A DNA stretch of 64,000 bases, from positions 194,501 through 258,500 of the forward strand of contig JAESUZ010001069.1 of assembly GCA_017311185.1 (NCBI GenBank). Direction: 5' to 3'. This DNA comes from Proteles cristata cristata (taxonomy: Eukaryota; Chordata; Mammalia; Carnivora; Hyaenidae). The notes under the pieces were generated by a model that saw only the letters and a list, made by a program, of their open reading frames with translations, did no database searches and had not been told where the DNA came from. Position 1 is the first letter of the stretch. The number at the start of each line of letters is the position of its first letter. Made by a program: the position numbers and the translations under genes. Of the stretch, positions 34,944 through 46,666 are shown piece after piece.

Positions 34944-36649
34944 GTGAGACATCCTGCTTCCTTGTATATGATCTGTCCGCCTAACTGGATAGAGCCCGAT
35001 TCTTCTTGGTGCCCCCAGTGATAACTTCAACATTAAGTGTCTGGTGAAAAAAAATGAAACACTGCTTCTCCTCTTGCCCACAGGAAGTCGCTACCTGTCC
35101 TAGACCCATCTGGGGATTACTACTACTGGTGGCTAAATACAATGGTCTTCCCAGTAATGTATAACCTCATCATCATCGTGTGCAGGTTTGGCATGGGAGT
35201 AAAGGAAAGGCCTTAAGCAGAAATAAGGGCTCTAGTGTCTGGCCAAGTAAAGGGGCGGGCCCTTGGGCAGGGCCTAAAGGAGGGGCAGCACCCAAGAGAG
35301 GGCCCAGGGCAGAGTGCTGAGCGCTTTGGGGAGACTGCCTTACACAGAGGGTGCTCTGAGCCAATCTCTTCTGTCCCTGCCACACAGAGCCTGCTTTCCT
35401 GACTTGCAACATGGTTATCTGGTGGTCTGGTTAGTGCTGGACTACACAAGTGACCTCCTATACCTACTGGACATCGTGGTGCGCTTTCACACAGGTCAGT
35501 GAGCCCAAGACTGATCCTTTGTTCCATGTTGCCTTCCTAAAGAGGGCCTCTTAGTCACAAGGAAGTGACCCCCTGATAGCACTTCCACATGCCTCCATAC
35601 TTCACAACACCCCTATGCTCATCCCGGAAACCCTGGAGCAGGGTTATGCCCTCCTTCACCCTGTCCCCATGTCTGGCTCCTTGTCCCACCCTGGCCTGCC
35701 CACCCTCACCCTTATTACTAGAGCAGGCAGGTGCCCTGACTCAGCCTCATACCTGACTCCATCTTATGACTGACCCCAGCCTGTCTCTACCTCCCCCTCC
35801 CCAGGATTCTTAGACCAGGGCATCCTGGTGGTGGACAAGGGTAGGATTTCAAGTCGCTACGTTCGCACCTGGAGCTTCTTGTTGGACGTGGCTTCCCTGA
35901 TGCCCACAGACGTGGCCTACATGCAGCTGGGCATGCACACCCCTACGCTAAGGCTGAACCGATTTCTGCGCGTGCCCCGCCTCTTCGAGGCCTTTGACCG
36001 CACAGAGACCCGCACCGCTTACCCAAATGCCTTTCGCATCACCAAACTGATGCTTTACATTTTTGTTGTTATCCATTGGAACAGCTGCCTGTACTTTGCC
36101 CTGTCCCGGTACCTGGGCTTTGGGCGTGACGCCTGGGTGTACCCTGACCCCGCGCAGCCTGGCTTTGAGCGTCTGCGGCGCCAGTACCTCTATAGCTTTT
36201 ACTTCTCCACTCTGATCCTGACCACTGTGGGCGATACACCACTCCCAGCGCGGGAGGAGGAATATCTCTTCATGGTAGGCGACTTCCTGCTGGCTGTCAT
36301 GGGTTTTGCCACCATCATGGGTAGTATGAGCTCTGTCATCTACAATATGAACACCGCAGATGCGGCTTTCTACCCGGACCACGCTTTGGTGAAGAAGTAC
36401 ATGAAGCAGCAGCAAGTCAACCGCCGGCTGGAGCGACGAGTCATTGACTGGTGAGGATGCTGGGCTTCCAAACCAGGACAGGGACAGGTGTTCTGGACAG
36501 AGCCTGAGGAAAATGGCTGGGTCCTTACTGCCTAGTGAGCCAGGCAGGGCAACCAGGGCACAGAATGCATTGGGGAGTTCACTGGGTGGTGCTTAGAAAA
36601 GAATGTCTTATTTATGAAGAAATACCAATAAATATTCATCACAGGTGGA

Positions 36650-36697
<48 letters not shown>

Positions 36698-39600
36698 AAA
36701 CAAAAGAAAAGAAAAGAAAAGAAAAGAAAAGAAAAGAAAAGAAAAGAAATGTCTTCCACTAGTTGCATCTGGACTTGAGGGGCTGGGTTGGATAAGAGAT
36801 TGATAGGGAGAGGAACTCATACACAAGGAAGGATAACCTGGAGACTATGGAGCAAAACTGCCATTGCTTGGTTGGGCTCAGATGACTCTGGAAGGGGTAA
36901 AGGGAGAAGAGCAATATCTCCCAGGGGATGGTCAACAAGATGGTTGACTATGTCATAGTAGTCCATGCTATGGTATGACAAAAGGAAATGTCAGCAGGTC
37001 AGGGAACTAAAGCAGAGGGCCTCTAGATACAGGGCTTGGTGATTGAAGTGGGGATCAGTGGGGTAGTACAGGCCCCACTGAACGGTAGTGGGTGGGGTAA
37101 AGCCTGACAGGAGGTAAAGGGTGTCTTATTCACTGTCAACTGGTGGAGGCTTCTAGGCCCTGTTTGAGGGACCAGCAGACCTTGGAGTAAAGATATTCAG
37201 CCAACTGTCAAGTATTCCCATGACCCCTGTGAGATCTCAGTGTGATTGGGCTCTTGGCTGAAGCAGAGCTGAACCCTGATGGAAGGAATAGAGGCAGGCA
37301 TGTTGGGATCTGGTAAGAAACCACTACTGCCTTTATCCCTAGGTACCAGCACCTGCAGATAAACAAGAAGATGACCAATGAGGTAGCCATCTTACAGCAT
37401 TTGCCTGAACGGTTGCGGGCTGAAGTGGCTGTGTCTGTACACCTGTCTACTCTGAGACGGGTGCAAATCTTCCAGAACTGTGAGGCCAGCCTGCTGGAGG
37501 AGCTGGTGTTGAAGCTGCAGCCCCAGACCTATTCACCAGGCGAATATGTCTGTCGCAAGGGAGACATTGGCCGGGAGATGTATATCATCCGAGAGGGTCA
37601 GTTGGCTGTCGTGGCAGATGATGGTGTCACACAGTATGCTGTGCTTGGTGCAGGGCTCTACTTTGGGGAGATCAGCATCATCAACATCAAAGGTGAGCAT
37701 CCCAGTGTTTGTTCTGGGACAGGGCTGAGGGAGGGGGCAGGGATAGCACAACCCTGTACTGAAACCAAATAGTACTTCAGGGCCTGCAAATTTAGGAAAC
37801 CTGGCTCTTGCCTGAGTCATTAGAGGGCTCATGAAAGAATCAGGATTTGGAGGGTCTGTTCCCTAAGAAGCAGCCAAGCCAAGGTTAGTTCACAGAGTGG
37901 GTCCTTGGGAAAAGGAAGTATAGCTGTTTTGTGGGTGTCAACCCACAGCATCAACAGACCAGTGGAAAGTGACAGAGCTGATAATGATAATAATAGCTAG
38001 TATTTATTGCACACTTACTGCATGCCATGTTCAAAGTGCTTCCCATGTACCAAATCACTAAATTCTCATAGTTCTCAGGGAGGTACCATTATCTGTATTT
38101 TAAAGGCAAGGAAATTGGAGTACAGAGAGGTTTGGGATACTGTCCAAAATCATTGAGACAATAAGTACACACACTTGGAGTCAGTAGAAGGAACTTTCTC
38201 ACAGCCAAATGGAAAGGAGGGTAGAAAGAAGGCATTGCCATTCACTCCAACACCAGGCCAGGCCAGGTACTATACACTGGCTCACCGATTCCTTGCATCC
38301 GCCTGTGCAGTAGGCATTAATATGCCTAATCACAGGTAAAGACACAGGCCCAGGAGATGGAAGAACACAGCAAGGGGTAACCTGCACTGTCAGTAACTGA
38401 AGCCAGATGAGCTCTCAGCCTGGGGATCTCACTCTCTAAGTATTCCAAAAGCCTCACATCTGTCCTCCAAGGATCCTTCAAGCTCTACATCCTGGATGTA
38501 GTCAGCTGCTGTCTACATGATTTTGGACAAGCTATTTCCCTTTTTCAGGCCTCAGTTTTCTCATCTATCCAATAGGGATAATATTAAAAACCCAAAGAGT
38601 TATTTGTGAGGATTAAATGAGTTCCATGGGTAAGTCATCAGCATCAGCGCAGTGCCTGGTGCCTGGCAAGTACCCTTCTGAACCCTTCTAGCTCTGAGAC
38701 TTTGCAGCATTTGGCCTACTCTGTCTTCCCCTCAAACCCTCACCAATATCGTTCTCAAATGTAAATGATACCATACAGCTCCCCTGCTTAAAATATTTCA
38801 GTACCTTGCCACTGCCCTCAGCATAAGGTCTGAACTCCCTGCTGTGGCTTACCACACGCGATATCACCTGCTCTCCCCTCCTCTTTCCACTATGCTCTTA
38901 CCTGCACTTCAGCCACTCTGGACTGCTTACTGTTTGCTGCAGCCATCTAACTGGCTCCTACCTCCATCCCTCTGCTCAAAGTCCTGTCCTCCCTCTGCTG
39001 GGATGCCTCCCCACTCCCCGACCCTTCCCCTCTTACCTCTTGCTCAGTCAGGCGTCACTTCCTCCAGGCCTCCCCAAAGTATCTGCCAGCTCGCTAGTGG
39101 CTCTTTGCCTGTCTTCCCACAGCACTGGATATATACGTCTACACTGCACCAGCTATACTGTTTTGTAACTATCCTATTCAATGTCTATCACCTCTAGACT
39201 GAATTCTTGCAGGCAGTTCATTGTTACCTACCTAGCACAGGGCCTGGTCCCCACTACATTACTAAATGAAAGAATTAATAAGATAGAAAGAGAGGCTCAA
39301 AAGTACAAATATGGAGGTAGGTTGGGGGTCCTGATTCAGGAGTAAAAGCCCCCCTCACACCCATTCTGACTAACGGTCCTCCCATAAAGGAAACATGTCT
39401 GGGAACCGCCGCACAGCCAACATCAAGAGTCTAGGTTATTCAGACCTGTTCTGCCTGAGCAAGGAGGACCTGCGGGAAGTCCTGAGCGAGTATCCACAGG
39501 CCCAGGTCGTCATGGAGGAAAAGGGCCGTGAGATCCTGCTCAAAATGAACAAGTTGGATGTAAATGCCGAGGCAGCCGAGATTGCCCTACAGGAAGCCAC

Positions 39601-39847
39601 AGAGTCCCGGCTGCGAGGCCTTGACCAGCAACTTGATGATCTACAGACCAAGTTTGCTCGCCTTCTGGCTGAGCTGGAGTCCAGCGCACTCAAGATCGCT
39701 TACCGCATCGAACGGCTAGAGTGGCAGACTCGAGAGTGGTCAATGCCTGAGGAACTGGCTGAGGCTGATGATGAGGGTGAGCCTGAGGAGGGAACTTCCC
39801 AGGGTGGGGAGGGCAGGAGTGCCCAGGAGGGACTCCCAGGCCCATAG
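34882..39847 (+). CDS. CNGA4: CNGA4, cyclic nucleotide-gated channel alpha-4 (olfactory modulatory subunit), complete, 6 coding exons
   Basis: Coding exons are join(34882..34943, 35084..35185, 35388..35494, 35805..36450, 37343..37692, 39390..39847), 1725 nt, 574 aa (human 575). Role: it assembles with CNGA2 and CNGB1b in olfactory cilia, raises cAMP sensitivity and speeds calcium-calmodulin desensitisation. From sequence: short N-terminus; S1 about 36-54 and S2 about 65-85; an S4-like basic stretch ([16 protein letters not shown], 139-154); S5 about 171-190; pore loop with filter TTVGDTP at 230-236; S6 about 244-270; C-linker; cyclic-nucleotide domain about 345-465, with the phosphate-binding pieces GEIS (414-417) and RRTA (429-432); a coiled coil about 485-535; and an acidic tail. 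The filter carries Asp where CNGA1-3 have Glu. No frameshift or stop is present, so the gene looks functional. Confidence 0.96.
35084..35185 (+). CDS. CNGA4: CNGA4 coding exon 2
   Basis: The acceptor is cccacag|gaagtcg. It encodes [16 protein letters not shown] and the S1 segment, with donor tgcag|gtttgg. Confidence 0.92.
35388..35494 (+). CDS. CNGA4: CNGA4 coding exon 3
   Basis: The acceptor is cacacag|agcctgc. It encodes [10 protein letters not shown]2 and VVRFHT. The donor is acag|gtcagt. Confidence 0.92.
35495..35804. other. CNGA4 intron 3
   Basis: C/T-rich 310-bp intron, nothing recognised besides a good polypyrimidine tract before the acceptor. Confidence 0.5.
35805..36450 (+). CDS. 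CNGA4: CNGA4 coding exon 4, S3 to C-linker including the pore
   Basis: The acceptor is ccccag|gattctt. The 646 nt encode S3, S4, S5, the pore and S6 as one block, with donor gactg|gtgagg splitting Trp306. Confidence 0.95.
36451..37342. other. CNGA4 intron 4
   Basis: It contains the GAAA/AAAAG simple repeat at 36649-36749. The remainder is unassigned. Confidence 0.6.
36649..36749. repeat. (GAAA)n then (AAAAG)n microsatellite
   Basis: About 50 bp of aaag units are followed by about 50 bp of aaaag units in CNGA4 intron 4. Confidence 0.95.
37343..37692 (+). CDS. CNGA4: CNGA4 coding exon 5, C-linker and first half of the cyclic-nucleotide domain
   Basis: The acceptor is tccctag|gtaccag. The exon runs to ..GEISIINIK plus one base, with donor aaag|gtgagc. 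Confidence 0.94.
37985..38180 (-). mobile_element. MIR SINE remnant
   Basis: It has the MIR reverse pattern: agctagtatttattgcacac, tactgcatgccatg, ggaggtaccattatctgtat, gtacagagaggttt. Confidence 0.75.
38500..38690 (+). mobile_element. MIR SINE remnant
   Basis: It has the MIR forward core: tttggacaagctatttccct, caggcctcagttttctcatc, gtgaggattaaatgag, cagtgcctggtgcctggcaa. Confidence 0.75.
38700..39275 (+). mobile_element. L2 LINE remnant
   Basis: It has the L2 pattern: cagctcccctgcttaaaata, gcataaggtctgaactccct, cctgcacttcagccactctg, then a C/T-rich 3' part. Confidence 0.7.
39390..39847 (+). CDS. CNGA4: CNGA4 coding exon 6, end of cyclic-nucleotide domain, coiled coil, stop
   Basis: The acceptor is cataaag|gaaacatg. 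It encodes [13 protein letters not shown], the helical [11 protein letters not shown] region and the acidic tail, with stop tag at 39845-39847. Confidence 0.94.
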
Positions 39848-40027
39848 TGGCCCCATTCTTACCCCTGGCACCCCAACCTTCAAGGGAACCCAGAGTTGTG
39901 GGAAAACCTGCCTGCAGAAACTCTGCAATCCTGTCTGATAGGTACAGAGATAGGAATGAACTGGGGGTGTAGATGCTCACCTAGAAGTAAAAGAGTATAG
40001 GACCCATTCATTCCCCTCTCACCAGTG

Positions 40028-40076
40028 CACGCGCACACACACACATACACACACACACACATACACACACACACAG
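40028..40076. repeat. (CA)n microsatellite, interrupted
   Basis: CA units are broken by two ATAC interruptions, in the likely CNGA4 3' untranslated region. Confidence 0.9.
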
Positions 40077-40380
40077 AGTTGCATATACACATACTGCCCC
40101 CCAAAACTGCATTTCATATAAAATTATCTGGATAGTCCATTTGCAGAACACATATGCTTTCTCACAAACATAGGTATGTTTTATTCCAACATAATATACA
40201 TACATTCATTCATGCACCTCATAAAGACACATTTAGCGAGACTCACACACCGATGGACACACAGATGCCCTCCACAGGTGTGCACACACAAAAACACACC
40301 CAGAGTCCTCTTCTTTCAAGATATCCTTTAAATGTCTCCTATATGGGAAGTTCACAAATGTAGTCTGCAGATTTTACTTC

Positions 40381-40386
40381 AATAAA
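40381..40386 (+). terminator. CNGA4: Probable CNGA4 polyadenylation signal
   Basis: This is the first AATAAA after the stop, 534 bp downstream, giving a plausible 3' untranslated region that includes the CA-rich tract at 40028-40076. Confidence 0.5.
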
Positions 40387-41590
40387 GCATTTTCCTCCTC
40401 CCTAAGCATTTATGGGGCTGAAAGGAAAAGGCAAAGACGATGGTGGGCCAGGATGAATTCTGTCTGAATTCTGAGTCATGGGGGTGAGGGGCATGGGCTG
40501 TGTAGTAGCTGGTAGGTTTGATTCAAAGGGCCTGGGGTACGATGAATTGAGAATCAGTGCTGAGCGAAGGCAAAGCAGGGTTATGCATCACATTGTTATA
40601 AGTGTGCACATGCTTTCATAGATATACTCACATATATACACTGACCATTTGTGTTTCATTCCTGAGTATGTATCCTTAACTTTGTGATCTCTGAGTGATT
40701 TGACCTAGCTTAGTGGACCAGAGCAGACACCTCTGTTCCTTCTTTCTTCATTTGGCCCAGCCCTAGAGCCTGGGACTAGGGCTACCCTATGTTCAAGACT
40801 GATTTCAAAGGGAGAATAGTTCACAGGGCCAATCACCTGGCCCTGCTTTACCCTGTCAGTTGTTAGAGCTGGCCTTGGTGCTGCCAGAAATCCAGCCCTC
40901 CCTCTCTAGATGGTATTTCAAAACAGAGGGTGGCAAACAGAGACCAAGTGGAGTGGACCATCATGGTTGGTGACAGCTGGAGATTAGTGTTTGGGGAGTT
41001 TTTAAGTAACTTTGGTATACCTGAAGGGAGATCTGCAGGTTTGAGGCATAGAAAATGTTGTGGGGTCTCTGAGGAGGAATCTGATACTGTGTTTGAATCA
41101 TATTCACCTAGCCACAAATTTAGCTCCTACGGGGCCTGGCCAGTCTTTGGTCTAAGCTGTGCCAGATGGCATTTCAGAATGTACCTTGGATTTAATATAT
41201 CAATATGATGTGAGTGATGACACATAGAGGTCAATGCCATGGAAGGAAGAGTTTATTACTTATAGTCCCCAAGAGGAGGGGGCACACTGTGCCATGCAGG
41301 GCCACACAGGGAAGCACCAAGGTAGTGAGGAAGCAGAAGGAGCAAGGGGAAAACATGGGCCAAAAGCTCTTACTTCACTCGTGGTGGCAAGTTTTTAGGT
41401 GAGGACATCTCCTATTGGGCAAGAAGCAAAATAGATTTGAGAGCTTGTGATTGGAGGGGTCGTAATATGATTTTCAAATACCCATGTAAGTGAGACCACA
41501 GAGGAGAAATAAACAACTCTGGTCATCAGGTTGGCCCATGATTTCAGGATGCCAAATCATCACTTACAGGCTATCAAGAATGATCATTAC

Positions 41591-41810
41591 GGGGGGCGCC
41601 TGGGTGGCTTAGTCGGTTAAGTGTCCGACTTTCGCTTAGGTCATGATCTCGCGGTTCGTGGGTTCAAGACCCGCGTCGGGCTCTGTGCTGACTGCCAGCT
41701 CGGAGCCTGGAGCCTGTTTCAGTCTGTGACTCCCTCTCTCTCTGACCCTCCCCTGCTCATGCTCTCTCTCTCCTAGAAATAAATAAAACATTAAAAAAAA
41801 TTAAAAAAAA
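41591..41810 (+). mobile_element. Young felid tRNA-Lys SINE
   Basis: It has an intact A box (tggcttagtcgg) and CpG-rich middle, with duplications aagaatgatcatta at 41576-41589 and 41811-41824. It shares the diagnostic gctgactgccagctc variant with copies at 30110 and 46442. Confidence 0.92.
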
Positions 41811-43214
41811 AAGAATGATCATTATGGGTAGTACAAGCGAATGAAGGGTAGGGTCCTCAGTGCTGTCAGGGCAGGATGTATGGGAGCATCTGCTGATGTG
41901 TAGTTATGGAGACATTTCCTTAGAACTGTTGCTGTCCTCAAAACAGAACAACCTTTTGGATATGATGGATTCAAGTGACATAGGTGCACTCAGACATGAA
42001 AGACTAGGAACAAAACTTTCTCAGATAGCCATAGGAAATGAGTCTGTGGCTGGAGTCAAGGTTGTCAGGAGAACTATGAGAGTCCTTGCACATTAATCCA
42101 TTTAGAAATCTGTGGTTATTTGTGATCCCTTCCTCACAAAACTTGAGATCCACAAGCCAGGCACTCAGTCTTTCTTATTCATATCTCTATCCTTAAGGCC
42201 AAAACTGTACCTGACACATATTATGTACCCACGTATATATTTGGCAACTAATGTTGGAGGAAGATGTGTGTCAATTTCTTAAGAGATTTTTCCTACCATC
42301 TCTGCCAGAATGGATGGGTATGTTATAGGGGCCATTTTTGTGGCACCTGATGAGATTTTTAGGGAGCTGAGAATAAGTTTTCCATTGGCACACTACAATG
42401 TACACACCTGTCCAGAACAGGTTGCTCCTACTATCCCTGTAGAATCCTGGTCTATAGCATAAGGTGGGTAATAATAGTCCATCTTCTGTGTCCTAGATAC
42501 AAAAACAAAACTCTTCCAGGGCCACATGTGCATCTAGTTCTGCCTTAGCAGTCCAGGATGAGGAGGATTTCTTACGGTGGAGCCCCCAAGCCAGAAGACA
42601 TCTTGAATATGTCTTATACCATCAATAAGCTGGGGCCCTCTAGTGGTGGAGTGATTTCCATCACTGCATGACAGATGCTGTTTTGACAATTTGGGATCAA
42701 ACTGGACAGAGTTAGGTCAGGACGGGCAGAACAGAACACAACTTTAAGGTCCTGGAACAACCAAAATGAAAACAAAAAACAATAATCTTTTGGTCCAAAA
42801 AAATATTAATTACTGTGTATTAAGTACTGCTTAAGTACTTATATATGTTGCAGGAAACTTTACTGAGATACTAATTTGGGTTTTGTCCATTTCATTGCTC
42901 GGCCCATCATAAGAAAGAACTTAAGTCTCTATATCCCCTAGACCTAAAGCTTTTTGAATGACAGTCAAAAATAGAAATTTTCAGAAACTCTTTGCCCTAA
43001 CTTTTTTTGTGATGACCAGGGTTCTTAGGTGAACTATGCCCAATTGTCTGTGAGGGCTTAGAATTGAAGAAGCAGGAACTGAGCCTGAGGAGAGGAGATT
43101 CTCTAAGTCTCTACGACTAAGAAAAGGAATGGGATTCTTGAATATTAGTTCTTTTACTGCAATAATGTTAACATGAATTTAAGAGCTTTCAAGCTGTTGT
43201 AACAGCACCTGTTT

Positions 43215-43422
43215 AGGGGTACCTGGGTGGCTCAGTCAATTGAGAGTCTGACTTTGCCTCAGGTCACAATCTCACAGTTTGTGAATTCAAGTCCCACACC
43301 AGGCTCACTGCTGTCAGCACAGAGCTCGCTTCAGATCCTCTGTCTTCCTCTCTCTCTGCCTCTCTTCCACTTTTGTTCTCTCAAAAATAAATAGTTTAAA
43401 ATAAATTTAATTTTTCAAAAAA
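43215..43422 (+). mobile_element. Felid tRNA-Lys SINE, aged
   Basis: ggggtacctgggtggctcag ... tctctcaaaaataaatag. CpGs are lost. Confidence 0.85.
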
Positions 43423-44333
43423 ATATCATTCATTATAATTTCATGATTCTGTGAGTCAGAAATCCTGGGCCATTGTGGCTCAATTGGGCCCTCTATTCAG
43501 GGCTTCTAATGCTAAACTCAAGGTGTTGGGCAAGTTGGCCTCTTTTTTGGGGACTCTGGGAAATAATCTGCTTCCATGATCATTGAGGTTGAGAGAAGAA
43601 TTCAGTTATTTTGGTTGTAAAACTGAGGTCCTTGTTTCCTTGACACATAACCCCTTCATCTTCAAGCCAACAAAGTTGTTGTGAAATCTTTCTCATTCTT
43701 CAAATCTCTTACTTCTCATTCTATTACAAGGCTGAGAAAGATCTCTGCTCTTTAGAGCTCATGTAGTTAGACTAGGCCCACCTAGATAATCGAGGATAAT
43801 GGCCCTACTTTAAGGTTAGCTGATTATTAATCTTACTTATATCCACAAAGTTCTTTTTTTCCATAATCACTGGAGTAACACCAGAGGGCAAGGTAATGGG
43901 GGCCAAAATTCTACCTATCACAGGTTTTCTGGGGAGGAAAACAGCTGAACCCCACTTTCACAGGGGGCCCAGAATAGGGAACACTATGAATTGGGTCTTT
44001 GGAAACAGAAGAAAGATGATCCTGGCCAAAAACAGCACTGGCACCTCAGAGCAGCACCACCTAGGGGAAACACAGGCTTGAACAAGGTGCGTATCCACAT
44101 AACCAGCATGATCTCTAAGCCCCGGCCTTCCTCTTGCCCACATGTTCTATCCAACATAAATCCCCCAGAAATCTTTTGCAAGGTGCTAAATTGTGGGGAA
44201 AGAGAGTGGAAAGAAAGCCAGCAAACATAAAGGGAAATGAAATCTTCCATAAGGTAAGGGATTAAAAACTTACATAAGAATTGTCTGATTTAGAGAATCA
44301 AGGAAAGTTCCAATTTTTAAAAATACTGTTATG

Positions 44334-44334
<1 letters not shown>

Positions 44335-44374
<40 letters not shown>
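44335..44374. repeat. (CA)n microsatellite
   Basis: Near-pure CA run of about 40 bp. Confidence 0.95.
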
Positions 44375-44375
<1 letters not shown>

Positions 44376-44479
44376 CTACTATCTCATAAATTACCTCATT
44401 ATCTTTTATAACAACATTAGGAAGCTTAAATTATTATTATGCTTATTTTTCCAGATCAGAAAACTGAAGTCCATAGAGC

Positions 44480-44940
44480 AATTAAAAATATATTAGATTT
44501 GATTTATTGAGAAGCTATTTTATGCCAGGTCCGGGTTAAGTGCATTATCTCAATCTTCACAACTACATGAGAAAGAGGCTATTATTACCCCATTTTAAAA
44601 TAAGGAATACTAAGGGTGCCTGGGTGGCTCAGTTGGTTAAGTATCCAACTCTTCATCTTCGTCCAGGCCATGATCTCATGTACCACGAGATCGAGCCCCA
44701 TGTCAGGCTCTGTGCTTACAGCTCAGAACCTGCTTGGAAGTCTCTCTCTCTCCCTCTCTCTCTCTCTCTTTCTGCCCTTCCCTCCCTCAAAATAAATAAA
44801 CATTAAAAATAACTAAATATATAAAATATATAAAAACTAAAAATAAATAAAATGAGGACTCCAAGGCTCTGGGTGACTAGATAATTTGCCCAATGCCACA
44901 GGGTTCCTAAATCACATAGAATAAAACTTAGGTCTGCATT
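44480..44940 (-). mobile_element. MIR remnant interrupted by a SINE
   Basis: MIR reverse sequence (gagaagctattttatgccag ... accccattttaaaataagga) stops at the SINE at 44612 and resumes after about 44848 (gaggactccaaggctctggg ... aatttgcccaatgccacagg). Confidence 0.7.
44612..44830 (+). mobile_element. Felid tRNA-Lys SINE inserted in a MIR
   Basis: agggtgcctgggtggctcag ... aaaataaataaacattaaaa. Diverged flanks aaaataaggaatactaag and aaaatgaggactccaagg look like a decayed target-site duplication. Confidence 0.85.
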
Positions 44941-45849
44941 AACATTTTCTTTTAGGGAGATGAGATAAGTAAAGGGACTGCCTCTGCCTCTGCGTTCTGA
45001 GGCCAGGCATGCTCCTTCCTTTCTTAAGAACGACTGTTGCCAACGGGAGGAGTGGGGAGGGAATAACTAGGGGAGAAGAAGCCAGTAGTGCAGAGCAAAG
45101 CTTGTGAATCACCAGCAAACCTGCCCAATGTGCCGAAGCATTGATCTCAGGGCTGCAGCCAAAGACAAAGGACCACCCAGTGCTCTGGAGAAGATCTGCC
45201 AATTCCAGCTCTCCTGCACACACGGTTGTGGGAGGGAAGCAGGAGTTTTGGAGTCGCTGCTAAATTCCTACAGGAGTTAGCTGTAGTTCTCCTACAAGAA
45301 CTGTCCAAGGGCCCTGTTGCTGGGAGCCCAGCAGCTTCTGGCTTAGCTCTTCTCTCTCCCACAGGACCTAGGGCCTCACACCCTTTCCTGGGATCAGTAA
45401 CTTCAGGACACCTTGGCCTGGCTAAGATTTGAGATATACCCTCCTCCTCAATGTTGCCATTTAACTACCCCCTTCCCTCCCCCCCCCCACACCACTGAAG
45501 CTCCTTCAGCCTCCCCACCTCATCTTTTTCTTTCTGAGAGTTTGGCTGCTCACCCAAGAGGCAGATGGAAATGAAGTATCAAGCTCGGGAGGAAATCAGA
45601 TTCATAAACAGAAGAGCCATCCAACCCAAGGAAAGATGCCTTGCAAATGCTAGGTGCCAGGAACAGGAGGCAAGGTGGGTGGATTCTAGCTTGAGGCTGA
45701 AGCTATGGTTTGGCTTGAGGCTCAGATCAGAGGAGGACAGTTAAGCCAGGTTAGAGATGGGGTCAGAGTCAAGGCCCAAGTCAGGGCAAGTATTAGGCTG
45801 ACCTAAAAGCACAACAGATAGGAAAGAGCTTGGAGACAATCTGAGTCAG

Positions 45850-46015
45850 ATTTTAATTCTGAACTATCACTTACTAGCTGAGGGATTCTCAGCCTCCTAC
45901 ACAATCTTTCAGGGTTGTTGAAAGAAATGCTTGGAGAATTAAAATGTAAATGAGATAATGAGTATAAACTGCCTGCTGGTGCCTGACAAGCAGCAACTGC
46001 TTAATAATGAATGGT
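45850..46015 (+). mobile_element. MIR SINE remnant
   Basis: It has cacttactagctgagggatt, gttgttgaaagaaatgcttg, aatgagataatgagtataaa and tgcctgacaagcagc in MIR order. Confidence 0.6.
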
Positions 46016-46212
46016 AGCTATGATGGTTATTCCTGTCCCTCTAGCAGAGGATTGTGCCTTTAAGGCCATGGAGCACAGGTTGTCCGGTCCTGCTCAGCCC
46101 TGGGCCTCTGGACTGGAATGTCAATGCCAGGTCTGGCCCGCAGAGGGCGCAGGGTTCCCCTTTCCTCCTCTCTTTCTACCTCCGGCCCTGGCCTCAAAAT
46201 TGCATTGTCTTG

Positions 46213-46426
46213 GGCCACCTGGGTGGCTCAGTCGGTTGAGCGTCCTACTTTGGCTCAGGTCATGATATCATGGTTCTGGGGTTTGAGCCCTGCGTCGGGC
46301 TCTGTGCTGACAGCTAGCTCAGAGCCTGGAGCCTGCTTCAGATTCTGTGTCTCCCTCTCTCTCTGATCCTCCCCTGCTCACGCTGTCTCTCTCTCTCTCT
46401 CAGAAATAAACATTAAAATTTTTTTT
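46213..46426 (+). mobile_element. Felid tRNA-Lys SINE (outer member of nested pair)
   Basis: ccacctgggtggctcagtcg ... cagaaataaacattaaaat. Its target-site copies cattgtcttg are at 46203-46212 and, beyond the inner SINE, 46684-46693. Confidence 0.9.
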
Positions 46427-46441
46427 AAAAAACAACAAGGT

Positions 46442-46666
46442 GGGGCGCCTGGGTGGCTTAGTCGGTTAAGCGGCCGACTTTCGCTTAGGTCATGATCTCG
46501 CGGTTCGTGGGTTCGAGCCCGGCGTCGGGCTCTGTGCTGACTGCCAGCTCAGAGCCTGGAGCCTGTTTCAGTCTGTGACTCCCTCTCTCTCTGACCCTCC
46601 CCTGCTCACGCTGTCTCTCTCTCTGTCTCCTAGAAATAAATTTAAAAAATAAATAAATAAAAAAAT
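46442..46666 (+). mobile_element. Young felid tRNA-Lys SINE (inner member of nested pair)
   Basis: It has an intact A box and a B box (gggttcgagcc), with the diagnostic gctgactgccagctc variant. Duplications aaaaaacaacaaggt are at 46427-46441 and 46667-46681, inside the tail of the outer SINE. Confidence 0.92.

Larger units (their letters stand above)
37693..39389. other. CNGA4 intron 5
   Basis: It holds MIR remnants (about 37985-38180 minus, 38500-38690 plus) and an L2 remnant (about 38700-39275). No gene is recognised. Confidence 0.6.
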
